Shown: piece by piece, positions 23,501-35,790 of the stretch | Position numbering within the stretch: the stretch's first letter is position 1 | How the letters are laid out: every line of letters begins with the position of its first letter | Assembly: GCA_963573385.1 (NCBI GenBank) | Contig: CAUYLG010027055.1 | Span: 1 to 64,000, forward strand | Length of the DNA stretch: 64,000 bases | Source of the DNA: Cacajao melanocephalus | Lineage: Eukaryota > Chordata > Mammalia > Primates > Pitheciidae | Direction: 5' to 3' | The notes under the pieces: model-generated | Told to the model about the DNA's origin: nothing | Database searches by the model: none | What the model saw: only the letters and a program-made list of their open reading frames with translations | Program-made: the position numbers and the translations under genes

Positions 23501-24779
23501 AGACTTCAGTATATTCATTTTCTCTACTGTATTCAAATCCCCGTAATGGCACATTAAAATATGTTTTGAGATGGGATGTCAAATGTGTTCATCACATTTT
23601 GAATTATATTGTGGATTTGCATTAGATGTAGTAGAACATTATCATTTTTATTTCAGTAAAATACTTGTGGAGAGGTTATAGCCAGCCCATTTTCACATTT
23701 GTCTCCATTCCAGTGTTTCACATTAGATAGAACATATTTTGATTTTGCATTAGTTGGAATAGTTTTGGAATACTGCTTATTCTAGCTGAATAAATGTGCT
23801 CTTTTTGTTCTTTTAATATTAATGGATATAACATACATAATATATTTTAGCATATTTATTGATTCAATAAAACATTTATAAATTTGTGTTTTAAATTCAA
23901 GGTATTTTATAACTATAATTAACATAATCAAACTATATCTTAAACTATTTAATGTTGTCAAGTCCCTAAAAGAAAATTTATTACTTCCTGCAATAACAGT
24001 ATTTTACAAAATGTGCTTTTGTTTCTGCAATTCTCTCTTGCAATTTTAGGAAGATTACAGGGAGTATTTGAAAACCTTCAATATATGTCTTTTTTCTATG
24101 ACTTTCCAAATGACTTCATATGAAATTAAATATAATCTAGATACATTTCCTAAAACACCAAAGAACTCAATTCAGTCTGTCAAACAAATAATTTGAAAAA
24201 TAAAGTCATTGTTATATTTCAAATGTAAAAGAAAAGAAAAACATAGACATCAAAATATGTAGTCAAAAAGAGAAAAAGAAATATTAAAACATGAGTACTA
24301 TGATGAAATGAAGTAAGTAGGGAAAGTAAAGTTCATTGGAGGCTTTTTTTTTCCTTCTGTTTTAATTTGTGAACTTAAAAGTGTACCTGAATATAGGTCA
24401 GCATGCATTGTTTGGGGTTTTGTAGTATAGAAAGCCAACTTAATTTTTTCAAATAGCTCACTAATATTTTAGGGCCATTGATTTATTTAAAATGTTATCT
24501 TCAAAAGTTTTCTGTCCTATGGGACATTCTAGAAAGGCAGCATGCTGTTTATAATGTAGTACATAGTGAAAGACCCTCACATAACTAGGATTTCATGGCT
24601 AGAATGAATAATAATTGTAAAAAAGAGAATTACTTAATTCATGAATTATGTTGAGATTGGAGGCTAGAATTTAAATTGCATTTAATAATATTTTGGCCCC
24701 AAAATAATAATTTCTAATAGCATTAATAAATGTTAATAATTATTAATGGTTATTAATTATTAATAATTAATCAACTGAA
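20536..24779. other. 4.2 kb of mostly unassigned AT-rich sequence
   Basis: This is the longest stretch in the left half without a clear repeat. A possible antisense MIR scrap lies at about 22598-22675. A TTAATAATTA-type low-complexity tract with internal palindromes lies at 24712-24772. Frames at 20543-20833, 21849-22058, 22345-22584 and 22798-23007 have AT-driven composition and no recognisable domain. No CpG island or splice-flanked exon is evident. Confidence 0.45.
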
Positions 24780-25285
24780 ACTACCAGGAGAAGTACAGAG
24801 AACAACCCCTACTGTCTCTCACTATGATTCTTCCCTCCTGGTGTTCCTGTCTTTGTGTTATCCCCTCTTTATGAGGATTGGCAGGATAATATAATGGGAT
24901 GTCACTCTTGTGATTACACTATATTATTTGTCTCTGTCTTAGATGGCTCTTAAGAAGTATGTGAATATGTTGGCAGGCTCATGTGGCAAGAAGATAAGAG
25001 TGGTGTCTAGGAAGTGAACGTAGCCTCCCACTGTCAGCAAGCGGTTGAAACCATCAGTTCTATAGCCACAAGGCAATAAGTTCTGCCAACAAAACTGTGT
25101 CAACTTTGAAGTGGGTTCTTTCCTATGTTCAGAGGAGACTACAACCCACCTAACTTATTGTTTGCAACCTGTGATACCCCAAAGAGCCCACTCAGATGAG
25201 CCTGAACTTTTGATCCACAAAAACTGTGAGATAAATATGTGATTTTTTAGGCTACTAGGTTTATGTAATTTGTTACCTAGAAATC
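24780..25285 (+). mobile_element. Solitary MaLR-like LTR, sense
   Basis: The right half carries the conserved MaLR LTR order 'aactgtgagataaatatgtg', then 'aggctactaggtttatgtaatttgttacc'. The left half is poorly conserved. No internal region follows. Confidence 0.6.
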
Positions 25286-25553
25286 AGAGGAGGGCATACA
25301 GAGACAGTAATATGAGGAAAAACAGGGTTTTAAATATGAATTCTGCATACTGAAATAAAGAAAAAAGTAAAAATAAAAAGAATTTAGGAAGCTGGGCTCT
25401 TTGTCTTGTATCTATCTCAATTTATTCATTTCAAAATATGAAAAGTCACCTAATCCTTGAACCTCATTTTTCTCAATTGTAAAATGCAGAAATACATATC
25501 CTACGGGATAGTCCAGATTGTTGTAATTGCAATATATAATTAGTAATTATTTC

Positions 25554-26730
25554 TTTTTAAAAAAATTTTACTTTAAGTTCCAGGATATATGTGCAGAAAG
25601 TACAGGCTTGTTACATAGGTATACTTGTGCCATGGTGGTTTGCTGCACCTATTGACCCATCCTCTAAGTTCCTTCCCTTCGCCCCCTCATTCCCCAGCAG
25701 GCCCTGGTATGTGTTGTTCCCCTCCCTGTGTCCACGTGTTCTCATTGTTCAATTCCCACTTAAGAGTGAGAACATGCAGTGTTTGGTTTTCTGTTCCTGT
25801 ATTAGTATGCTGAGGATGATGGCTCCAGCTTCATCTATGTCCCTGCAAAGGACATGATTTCATTCCTCTTTGTGGCTGCATAGTATTCTATGGTGTCTAT
25901 GTACCATATTTTCTTTAGTCTGTCATTGATGGACATTTGGGTTGTTCCATGATTTTGCTATTGTAAATAGTGCTGCAAAAAACTTACATGTCATGTGTCT
26001 TTATAATAGAATGATTTATATTCCTTTGGATATACACCCAATAACAGGCAGACATTATGCAGAAAACTGAAACTGGACCCTTTCCTTATAACTTATACAA
26101 AAGTTAACTCAAGATGGATTAAAGACTTAAATGTAAAACCCAAAATGATTTTTTTTTTAAATCCTAGAAGAAAACCTGGGCAATAACATTCAGGACATGG
26201 CCATGGGCAAAGCCTTCATGATGAAAATGCCAAAAGCAATTTCAACAAAAGTCAAAATTGACAAATGGGATCTAATTAAACTAAGAGCTTCTGCACAGCA
26301 GAAGAAACTATAGTCAGAGTGAACAGGCAACCTATAGAATGGGAGAAAATTTTTATAATCTACCAATATGACAAACATCTAATATCCAGAATTTACAAGG
26401 AACTTACACAAATTTACAAGAAAAAAAAAACATCAAAAAGTGGGTAAAGGATATGAACAGACACTTCTCAAAAGAAGACATATGTGTGACCAACAAACAT
26501 ATGAAAAAAAAGTTCAACATCACTCATCATTGGAAAAATGCAAATCAAATCACAATGAGATAGCATCTCACTCTGATCAGAATGGTGATTATTAAAAAGT
26601 CAAGAAACAATAGATGCTGGCAAGACTGTGGAGAAATAGGAAGATTTTACACTGTTGGTGGGAATGTAAATTAGTTCAACCATTGTGAAAGACAGTATGG
26701 CAATTCCTCAAGGATACAGAACCAGATTAT
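25554..26730 (-). mobile_element. L1 insertion with inverted 5' end (twin priming), about 1.2 kb
   Basis: Positions 25554-26048 are antisense L1: tail, 3' untranslated region and ORF2 end. At about 26049 the orientation flips, and 26049-26730 is sense ORF2 from the 'cagaaaactgaaactggac' region up to 'ggcaattcctcaaggatac'. The two ORF2 pieces are nearly adjacent in L1 coordinates, with roughly 45 bases lost between them. One 10-bp duplication, TAATTATTTC (25544-25553 and 26731-26740), bounds the whole structure, which shows a single insertion. Confidence 0.92.
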
Positions 26731-26740
26731 TAATTATTTC

Positions 26741-29127
26741 AAAAAACATTTCCAACTTCTATTTTAATCTTTAGAAGTTAACTCTATTACAACTTTGTGG
26801 TTTTACAGAGTAAAATTGGTTCACTAATTTTTAGCAGATTTGGGGTTCTCAAGTGAACTTACATTTTATAATATTGCTTTTTTTTCCTGAGTTTTAAATA
26901 TCTTTGGTGCCACTGATGTGAATCTTGAGATTAGTGATAAAAACATCTTGGCCTTCTGAAATATACATGATTATCTTAATTTAATTTTTGAATAAATATT
27001 TCAGAAATGCATTCTAGGCTATATCCAGAGGTGTAATATGTTTTAAATCTTATAAATAAGAAGTCCTCCTTTGTTATAAAGAAAGTTTGTAAATAAAACT
27101 TGAGGCTACTATTCAAAAGAGATTTTAACAAGCTATTGAAGACAAGGGAAAGTTGAAAAGACATACAGTAAAGGCATAAAAACATCTACTTTATCATTTA
27201 ATATTTAATAGTTAAAATGTCTGAGACTCCTATCTCAGCAACTTTGAGAAAGAAGACTTTAGTTGTCTAAAGTCCATCTTTAATAACTATCACGTAGAGG
27301 AAATCTAAAAGTTAATCAACAGTCTTCTCTGTTTCCCTTATACACTTTCTTGATTGCTTTTTCATACTGGTGAAAATAGGTGAAAGCATATAGTTCCCAT
27401 AGCATAGTAATATTTCTGGTGCTGCTCTCATGATTGTGGAACAGACAATCACAGAATTTCAGAAAATTCTAGCCTTACTATTTCTATGCTGTAAATTTTT
27501 TTCTGACATTCTCTTCTATAGTGTGTATGCTTATTCAATCTCTGGCAGGTAAAAATTCAATATTTAATAGGTTGAACTTCACAAAATTTCATTGCTCTGC
27601 TACAAATGCAATTATATTACATAAAATTACAATGAAATTTATATAATACTTGTATCATGCATATTTACATTACTTTTTGATTAATTTTAATTTCTTTAAT
27701 AAACTACAAGGACCTTGATATCCAAATTTAACTTGATCCCCTAGTTAGGGCAAAATATATATCAAATAATATATATGAATGTAAACATCATTTTAAAGAA
27801 TTGATGTGTAATTAATTCTGTGATCATAGCTGTGAAAACAGCTTTTCATTGCAAACACCAAAGGGTATGACCTTTGTATTGAAGAATTAAGTAACTATGG
27901 AGCATTACAGTTCAGCCTTCTACTGAAATGATTTCATGGAGGAGAATTAAAATGATAGCCTATACTAGTTCTGCCCTATTTCATTTTAAGGTTGTTTCAA
28001 GAATTACTATTTTCCTCTGATACTCCAAACTTAATTGTTATAAATAGATTATAGTAAATTATAGAATTGTCTCCTCATAGTTATTCTTACCCTCTCAAAG
28101 TAACTCAGTCTGTAAGGTGGACAGGTGAATCTTTTGAGCAAAAAAATCAAGTGGTATGTCTTGTAACTAAGAACCTGAATAAAAGCTGATATGTGATCTG
28201 AAGAAATTAGAGCAGGACTTCATGTGGGAAAAAAAAAATAGACTTTACTGAAAGTATATAATGAAGGATAGGTAAGCGGAAGTGAGTTTATTCAAGCATA
28301 AGAAAGAGAAAGCTTGGAGAGATTCATCATTAGTTTAGGGTTATATGAAAAAGGTCTTGTACAGTAGTATTGAATAGTTTTTCCTCTGTGTTCACTGAAT
28401 ATAGGACAAGAGGGAATAAGTTTAAATTGTAGAAAAGTAAGTACTTCCTGACTGTGAGTATCATAAGCCTTTAGAATGTGTTATCAAGAGGTTACAGTAT
28501 TTCCTTCTCTAAAGGTGTTTGAAAAAATCTTTTATAAAAAATTATCCTCCAACAATTTTAGCACTATCTTAGCTAAAAGCAGGGAAAGAATCCTCTGTTA
28601 AATCATGGTACCATTTAATTCAATCACAAGAATGAATTTATGAAAATAAAAAATGATTTTGAAATGTAATTTTTCAGAGTAAAGACATGTATAAAATCTT
28701 ACATTCAATAAAATTCATATATTTGAAAATTCTAATATTCTAAATTTTTAATAGAATAATATGAAATAATTTTAATAGAATAATAATTATTCAAAAAATT
28801 ATAATTTCCCTTGGTTTTCTTTGTCAAAATTAAGTAAAGCATTTAATAAAATACAGAATAGTCTTGCTGTACAACCCACTGCTATACTATATTATACTAT
28901 AAAGGTCATATAGTAAAATGACATTAAAGAAATAGAAATAAATACAATTATAACTATATTATTATGACTTTTATTATTGAGGTACTCATTTCTCATGTTT
29001 TAGAGCATAAAGTGATTGTCATAAGGGTGAGAAAGGATAGATTTTGATACACAAAAATTCTAATATTGTTTATCTGACATTTGTGGATTTTACTCCTTAT
29101 TTGTTTAGGTCATTTCTTCTTCTTCAT
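26741..29127. other. 2.4 kb unassigned AT-rich sequence
   Basis: I recognise no repeat family, RNA gene or coding exon. Short AT-repeat runs occur near 28730-28795 and 28880-28910. Confidence 0.45.
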
Positions 29128-29437
29128 TTTTTTTTCTTTTTTTTTTTTTTTTGAGGGGGATGGAGTCTTGCTCTGTCACCCACTCTGGAGTGCAGTAGCA
29201 CAATCTCAGTTCACTGCAACCTTTGCCTCCTGGGTTCAAGTGATTCTCTTGCCTCAGCCTCCTGAGTAGCTGGGATTACAGGTGCCTGCCACCATGCCCA
29301 GCTAATTTTTGTATTTTTATTAGAGATGGGGTGTCACCACTGGCCAGGCTGGTCTTGAACTACTGACCCCAGGTGATCCACCTGCCTCGGCCTCCCAAAG
29401 TGCTGCAATTACAGGCGTGAGGCACCACCTCCAGCCC
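29128..29437 (-). mobile_element. Alu (S-like), antisense
   Basis: A full dimer in reverse complement with a long interrupted T-tract at the left (29128-29151) and the reversed Alu 5' end near 29437. Several substitutions and a few missing bases ('gtcaccactggccagg') show it is not young. I could not define a clean target-site duplication. Confidence 0.94.
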
Positions 29438-30305
29438 GTTTCTCCTTTGCAGCACTATACTCTGACCTTTGATACTTACTGTGTCTCAAAGATACTGTGC
29501 AAACAGACTAATGAGGTAACATTTATATATTCATGTTGAAATTCAGTAGAGTTCATAAAGTATTGTTTTACCTTTAAGAAATATGAAACTAGGTACTTAA
29601 ACAAAACATTATTCCTTGAAAAAATGTTTTAAAACATAATGGTGTACTGATTTATATGAAAAATAAAGTATCATTACACTAGTTTATTTTTTAAGACACT
29701 CGGAAATTATTTTGGCATATATGTTGCAATCATTAAATCAAACCACTCCCATTGCGTATCAGGAGAATGGAAGGTTGCTTATTAGTTTGAAGAAGTGTTT
29801 CTAGTATCCAAGACATACAAGAGAAGAGTTGTGAGGAGAAAATGATTATATGCAGGAAATCTGAACCATATTTCAAAGACTTGTTTTGGATGACAAGAGA
29901 GATATGAATTCAAAAATCAAAGTAAAATAGGAATTGAAACAGATGAAAAACATTCTGGGCAATTGTTAAAATCACATGCATTATTTTTAACTTCAGAAGA
30001 ATTCAGACCTTTAATCAAGGTAACAAAGAATAAAAATCACTTCTTCTAGTTCCTCCTCATTAGAGGCAGAAATAAAATTATTCTCTAATGTGCCCCCCCC
30101 AACTCTGTCATTTTAAAAAAATACATGTGTATCCTTGATATTAAGTATGCCACTGCTTGTAGCAGAATAAGTTCCTCTCCTGATTCATTCAGGTAAGGCT
30201 GCTAAGAAATGAACAAGTAGAGGTCCAGTGTCTCCACTCAGTTTATGTTCAAGTCTTAATGTTTACATTTGGGACTGTTCCATCAGCAACTTCAGTCTCT
30301 GTACT
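29438..30305. other. Unassigned sequence
   Basis: No feature recognised. A run of nine C occurs at 30093-30101. Confidence 0.5.
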
Positions 30306-30318
30306 AGTTTCATTTCTT

Positions 30319-31670
30319 TTCCTTTTTTTTTAATTGTACTTTAGGTTCTAGGGTACATGTGCAGATCATGCAGGATTGTTGCATAGGTACATACATGGCA
30401 ATGTGATTTGCTGCCTCCATCCCCCCATCACCTATATCTGGGATTTCTCCCCATGTTATCCCTCCCCAGCCTCTCCACTCCCGCTGTCCCTCCCCTAGCC
30501 CCCCCCAACAAACCCCAATGTGTGATGCTCCTCTCCCTGTGTCCATGAGTTCTCATTGTTCAACACCCACCTATGAGTGAGAACATATGGTGTTTTATTT
30601 TCTGTTCTTGTGTCTGTTTGCTGAGATTGATGGTTTCCAGATTTATCCATGTCCCTACAAAGGACATGAATTCATTGTTTTTAGTGGCTGCATAGTATTC
30701 CATGGTGTATATGTGCCACATATTCCTTGTTCAGTCTATCATTGATGGGCATTTCGGTTGGTTCCAGGTCTTTGCTGTTGTATACAGTGCCACAGTGAAC
30801 ATACAGTGCATGTGTCATTATAATAGAATGATTTATAATCTTTTGGGTATATACCCAGTAATGGGATTGCTGGGGCAAATGGAATTTCTATTTCTAGGTC
30901 CTTGAGGAAGCTCCACACTGTTTTCCACAATGGTTGAACTAATTTACACTCCCACCAACAGTGTAAACTGTTCCTACTTCTCCCCATCCTCTCCAGCATC
31001 TGTTGTCTCCAGATTTTTATTGATTGCCATTCTAACTGGCATGAGATGGTATCTCAATGTGGTTTTGATTTGCATTTCTCTAATGACCAGTGATGATGAG
31101 CATTTTCTCATATGTTTGTTGGTCTCATATACACCAACAGACTAACAGAGAGCCAAATCAAGAGCGAACGCCCATTCACAATTGCTACAAAGAGAATAAA
31201 ATACCTTCAAATACAGCTAACAAAGGATATAAAGGACCTCTTCAAGGAGAACTACAAACCACTGCTCAAGGAAGTAAGAGAGGACACAAACAGATGGAAA
31301 AACATTCCATGCTCATGGTTGGGAAGAATCAATATTGTGAAAATGGCCATATTGCCCAAAGTAATTTATAGATTCAAGGCTATCCCCATCAAGCTACCAA
31401 TGACCTTCTTCACAGAACTGGAAAAAACTACCTTAAACTTCATATGGAACTGAAAGAGAGCCCACATAGCCAAGATAATCCTAAGCAAAAAGAACAAAAC
31501 TGGAAGCATCATGCTACCCAACTTTAAACTATGCTACAAGCCTACAGTAATCAAAACAGCATTTTACTGGTACCAAAACAGAGATGTAGACCAGTGGAAC
31601 AGAACAGAGGCCTTGGAGACAACGCCACAGATCTGCAACCATCTGATCTTTGAAAAACCTGACAAAAAGA
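30319..31670 (-). mobile_element. L1 insertion with inverted 5' end (twin priming), 1.35 kb
   Basis: Positions 30319-31129 are antisense L1 3' untranslated region and ORF2 end. From about 31130 to 31670 the sequence is sense ORF2, from 'acaccaacagactaacagagagcc' through the segment downstream of the reverse transcriptase domain to 'tttgaaaaacctgac'. Roughly 450 bases of ORF2 are missing between the two pieces. A perfect 13-bp duplication, AGTTTCATTTCTT (30306-30318 and 31671-31683), bounds it. Frames at 31112-31453 and 31511-31753 are parts of the inverted ORF2. Confidence 0.94.
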
Positions 31671-31683
31671 AGTTTCATTTCTT

Positions 31684-31964
31684 AAATTGTATGTCTTGCA
31701 AAATGGGAAGCTGCACCAAAGTATGTGATGAGAGATTAATGCGTAGTAGGTGAGAAGTACAGTGTTTTTATTAAACCACTAGCATGCCTGCAACCCACCC
31801 ATATCAAGTATGCTATACTTCTGTTCTAATGCTTACACAATTTTTATTATACATGTATATCATCTTTAGTAGGCTCTACGTTGCCTAAGGGAACGATCAT
31901 ATCGCAAAGATTTTAGTATTCCAGTGTCCAAAAATAGCCACATAGAAAATGATGAATGAAATAT
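31684..31964. other. Unassigned sequence between two L1s
   Basis: Nothing recognised in this short interval. Confidence 0.5.
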
Positions 31965-34300
31965 TTGTGGAATAGGAGAGGAGCAAGATGACAGAGTATA
32001 AAAAGCTTCACCTATCATTCCCTCAGCAAGGACACCAAGGTAACAATTATCTAAACAGGAAAACACCTTTATAAGAACTGAAAATCAGGTGAACATTCAT
32101 AGTACCTGATTTTAAATTTATATCATGTGAAAACGGTTTTGAACAGATAGAAAAAATGATTCGGAATCACTGACACCTCCCCTCCCCCATCCCTGGCAAC
32201 TGTGGCATGGTGCCGTGGGCATCTCTGGGCGCTGGGGGAGCACTGAATTCAACAAATGTGAGGCACTGAATTCAGGGCTGTTGTGTTAGAGCAGAAAGAA
32301 AAAACAGACAAAACTCAGCTGATGCTGACCCAAAAATTAGTATTTAAACAAGCTCTAGTTAGCAGGGAATAACCTATCTCAGCAGTCAGAATTTGAATGC
32401 CCACAAACTTCACCACCCAGAGCCAATTACTCTTTGTCTCTAAATAAACCTGAAAGGCCTCTTAGGACTGCAATTCTTAGGAAGGTCGTAGGGCTGAACT
32501 AGGCCCAGAGACAGTGGACTGGGAGGACACATGACACACTGAGACATCAGCTGGGGAAGCCAAGAAAGTGCTGATATCACCTCTACCCTAACCCCAGTCT
32601 GCATAGCTCATGGCTCCATAAGAGACCCCTTCCTGCAGCTTGAGAAATGGAGAGGGAAGAGTGGAGGGAACTTTGTCTGGCATCTTGGATACCAGCTCAG
32701 CCACAGCAGGATAGGGCACCAGTCTGAGTCATGAGGCCCTGTTCCAAGGCTTAGCTCCCACAGGATATTTCTAGACACACTGTGGCCAGAAAGGTACTGC
32801 TGCCTTGAAGGAGAGAACTGAATACTTTCGGCATTCATCACATGCTAACTGAAGAGTTTTTGGGCCCTGAATAACCAGCAACAATACCCAGGTACTATAT
32901 CAAGGGCTTTGGTGAGCCTTTGAGATTTGCTGGCTTCAGGTTAGACTCAGAACATTACCAGCTATGGTAGCTATGGGGTTAAGCTCCTTCTACTTTGGAA
33001 AAGCAGAGAGAAAAGTAAAGGGGACTTTGTCTTGCACCTTAGGTGCCAACATTGTCACAGGTTGGTAGAGCACCAAGTGGCCTCTGGGGGTCCCTGATTC
33101 CAGGACTTGACTATTGGACAGCATTTCTGGACCTGCCCTGGGCCAGAGAGGAGCTCATCAGACAGAATTCACTGCAAACTAACTTAACAGAATTTGGGCC
33201 TTACAGGAACATTGATGTTAGTCTAACAGTACTCCTTCTGGCCAGAGTGTAGAGAAACAAATAAGAGTAGAAAAATTATACAAAGGGATAATAACAGGAA
33301 ACTTCCTAAGCTTACAGAAAGATGTCAATATTCAAGTACCAGGTTATAGAACACAAAGCAGATTTATCCCAAAGAAGACTACCTTAAAAAGGTATTTCAT
33401 AATTAAACTCCAAAAAGTCAAGATAAAGAAAAGAGTCTCAAAGCGGCAAGAGAAAAGAAACAAATAACATAAAATGGAGCTCCAATATGTCTGACAACAG
33501 ATTTTTCATTGGAAACCTTAAATGCCGGATGAGAGTAGCATGATATATTTAAAGTTCTGAAGGAAAAAACTTGTAACCAATACAGCATATTTAGTGAAAA
33601 TATCCTTCAAACATGAAGGTAAAATAAATATTTTCTCTGACAAAGAAAAGGCTGAAATATTAATATTTCATCAATACAAGACCTATCCTACAAGATATGC
33701 TAAACATAGTACTTCAGTCAGAAAGATAAGGACATTAATTAGCAATAAATATTCATCTAAAGGTATAAAACTTACTGGTAATAGAAAAACACAGACTATT
33801 ATAACACAGTAACTGTGATGTATAAACTACTTTTGTCCTTAGCAGGAAGTCTAAACAATGAACCAGTAAAAAGTAGCAACTATAACAACTTGTCAAGACA
33901 AGGATAGTACATTAAGATATAAGAATAATGGTGTGGATGTGGTGAAAAGGGAACACTTTTACCCTGTTGGTGGGAATGTAAACTGTTACAACCACTGTGA
34001 AAAACAGTGTGACGATTTCTTAAAGAATAAAAACTAGATTTACCATTTGATCCAGCATTCCCACTACTAGTTATCTACCCAGAGGAAAAGAAGTCATTAT
34101 ACCAAAAAAGAAACTTGCACATGTGTGTTTATAGCAGCACAACTGGCAATTGCAAAAATATGGAACCAGCCCAAATGCCCAACAATCAATGAATGAATAA
34201 AGAAAATATGGTATATATGTATAAAATATGGTGTATTATATATGGTATGTGCATATATATATATATATGTAAAATATGGTACATATGTTTGTTTTTGAAA
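31965..34300 (+). mobile_element. Older L1 (L1PB/L1MA-like): 5' untranslated region joined to ORF2 3' end
   Basis: It starts with 'ggagaggagcaagatgacag', the start of an older L1 5' untranslated region, and continues through it to about 33925. That region contains two related internal units (about 32640 and 32985 onward, each with 'gaactttgtctggcatcttg' or 'gggactttgtcttgcacctt') and then the 'cttacagaaagatgtcaat ... cctatcctacaagatatgc' segment. From about 33926 it is sense ORF2 near the C-terminus, ending near 34300 in AT-rich sequence. ORF1 and most of ORF2 are missing, so it is an internally deleted copy or two abutting copies. Confidence 0.8.
34203..34287. repeat. Degenerate AAAATATGGT / (TA)n repeat
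   Basis: Several copies of 'aaaatatggt' separated by TA-rich sequence arise from the L1 ORF2 segment that normally contains one 'atatggtatatat'. This looks like local repeat growth at the 3' end of the L1 piece. Confidence 0.75.
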
Positions 34301-34770
34301 GATGGGAAATGCCGGGAATTTTATTGCTGATGAAAGTGGCTCTCAGTGGAAAGGGAAACTGAAAAGGATACAGTGTGGGGGAAGGATAGGTAATCTTCCC
34401 CTGAAGTCTGGCCGCCTCCAGTTGGATTCTTTTTCAAAGTTATGCCATCAAGCTGTTCCCCTGAAGTCAAGCCACTTCTCTCCAATGTCCATCCGTAGTC
34501 TCTGACATCCGGATGCTTCTCCCCTCTGCTGGCTGACTCTGGGGTCTCTTCCAGGATCCCAGGCAGGTGAGGCCCCAGTTGAAATGGAAAAGGTTCCTTG
34601 TCGTGGGGGCATGGCTCGCTTCTTTAGTGCCCTGCTGCTCAAACCTCTAGGGGAATATACAGATGGGCAGGCTGATACTAGAGGGTAATTCAAAAAGAGT
34701 AGTAGCAAAAGCAAACAGTATCAATGCTACAGGATGTTAATGTTTGTAAAATTTATTCAACCAAGGAAGT
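34301..34770 (-). mobile_element. GC-richer LTR-like block, family not identified
   Basis: It is much richer in G and C than its flanks. A related motif occurs twice 60-odd bases apart ('cccctgaagtctggccgcc' near 34397 and 'cccctgaagtcaagccac' near 34458). On the minus strand 'cagcaataaaattcc' provides an AATAAA polyadenylation signal at the left end, as expected for an antisense LTR. I have not identified the family, and an alternative is the 3' part of a processed transcript. The frames at 34302-34505 and 34448-34714 have no recognisable domain. Confidence 0.4.
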
Positions 34771-34774
34771 TGTT

Positions 34775-35790
34775 ATTTTATCTAATTTTATTTTAAGTTC
34801 TGGGATACATGTGCAGGACATTCAGGTTTGTTATATAGGTAAACATGTGCCATGGTGGTTTGCTGAGCATATCAACTCAACTTATTGAGCCCAGCATGCA
34901 TTAGCTATTTATCCTGATGCTCTCTCATCCTCCACCCCACCCCCTAAAAGGCCCCATTGTGTTTTTTTTCCCTCCCTGTGTCCATGTGTTTTCAATGTTT
35001 GCCTCCCACTTATAAGTGAGAACATGTGCTGTTTGGGTTCTGTTCCTGGGTTAGTCTGCTGAAGATAATGGCTTCCGCTCCAACCATGTCCCTGCAAAAG
35101 GCATGATATGGTTCCTTTTTATGGCTGCATAGTATTCCATGGTGTATATGTACCATATTTTTTTACCCAGTCTATAATTGATGGGCATTTGGATTGATTC
35201 TATGTCTTTGCTATTGTGAGTAGTGCTGCAATGAACACGTGCATGTGCCTTTATACTAGAACTATTTATATTTGTTTGGGTAAACAGACAGTAATGGGAT
35301 GCTAGGTCCAATGATATTTCTGCCTCTGGGTCTTTGAGGACTTGCCACACTGTTTTTCATAACGTTTGAACTCATTTACATTCCTGCCAACAGTGTAAAA
35401 GCTTTCCTATTTGTCCACAGCCTCACCAACATTTGTTGTTTCTTGACTTTCTAATCATTGCCATTCTGACTGGTGTGAGATGATATCTCATTGTGGTGTT
35501 GATTTTCATTTCTCTAATGATCAGTGGTGTTGAGCTTTTTTTTTTTTTGGTATCTTTTTTGGCCACGTAAATGTCTTCTTTTGAGAAGTATCTGTTCATG
35601 TGATTTGCCTACTTTTTAATGGGGTTGTTTTTTTCTCATAAATTTATTTAAGTTTCTTGTAGACTCTGGATATTAGACCTTCGTCAGATGTATAGATTGC
35701 AAAAATGTTCTGCCCTTCTGTTGTCTGTTCCTTCTGATGATAGTTTCTTTTGCTGTGCAGAAACTCTATATTTTAATTAGATCTTGTTAA
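34775..35790 (-). mobile_element. L1 3' end, antisense, 5' truncated
   Basis: 3' untranslated region ('aagttctgggatacatgtgc') followed by ORF2 back to 'gctgtgcagaaactctatattttaattagatc', where similarity ends. The tail at the left is very short and AT-mixed. It is diverged. The minus frame at 35051-35350 is ORF2 C-terminal sequence. Confidence 0.93.

Noticed and set aside
32608..33252. Frames in the GC-richer part of the L1 5' region as possible genes
   Set aside because: They lie in repeated L1 5' untranslated sequence and do not match any L1 coding region.
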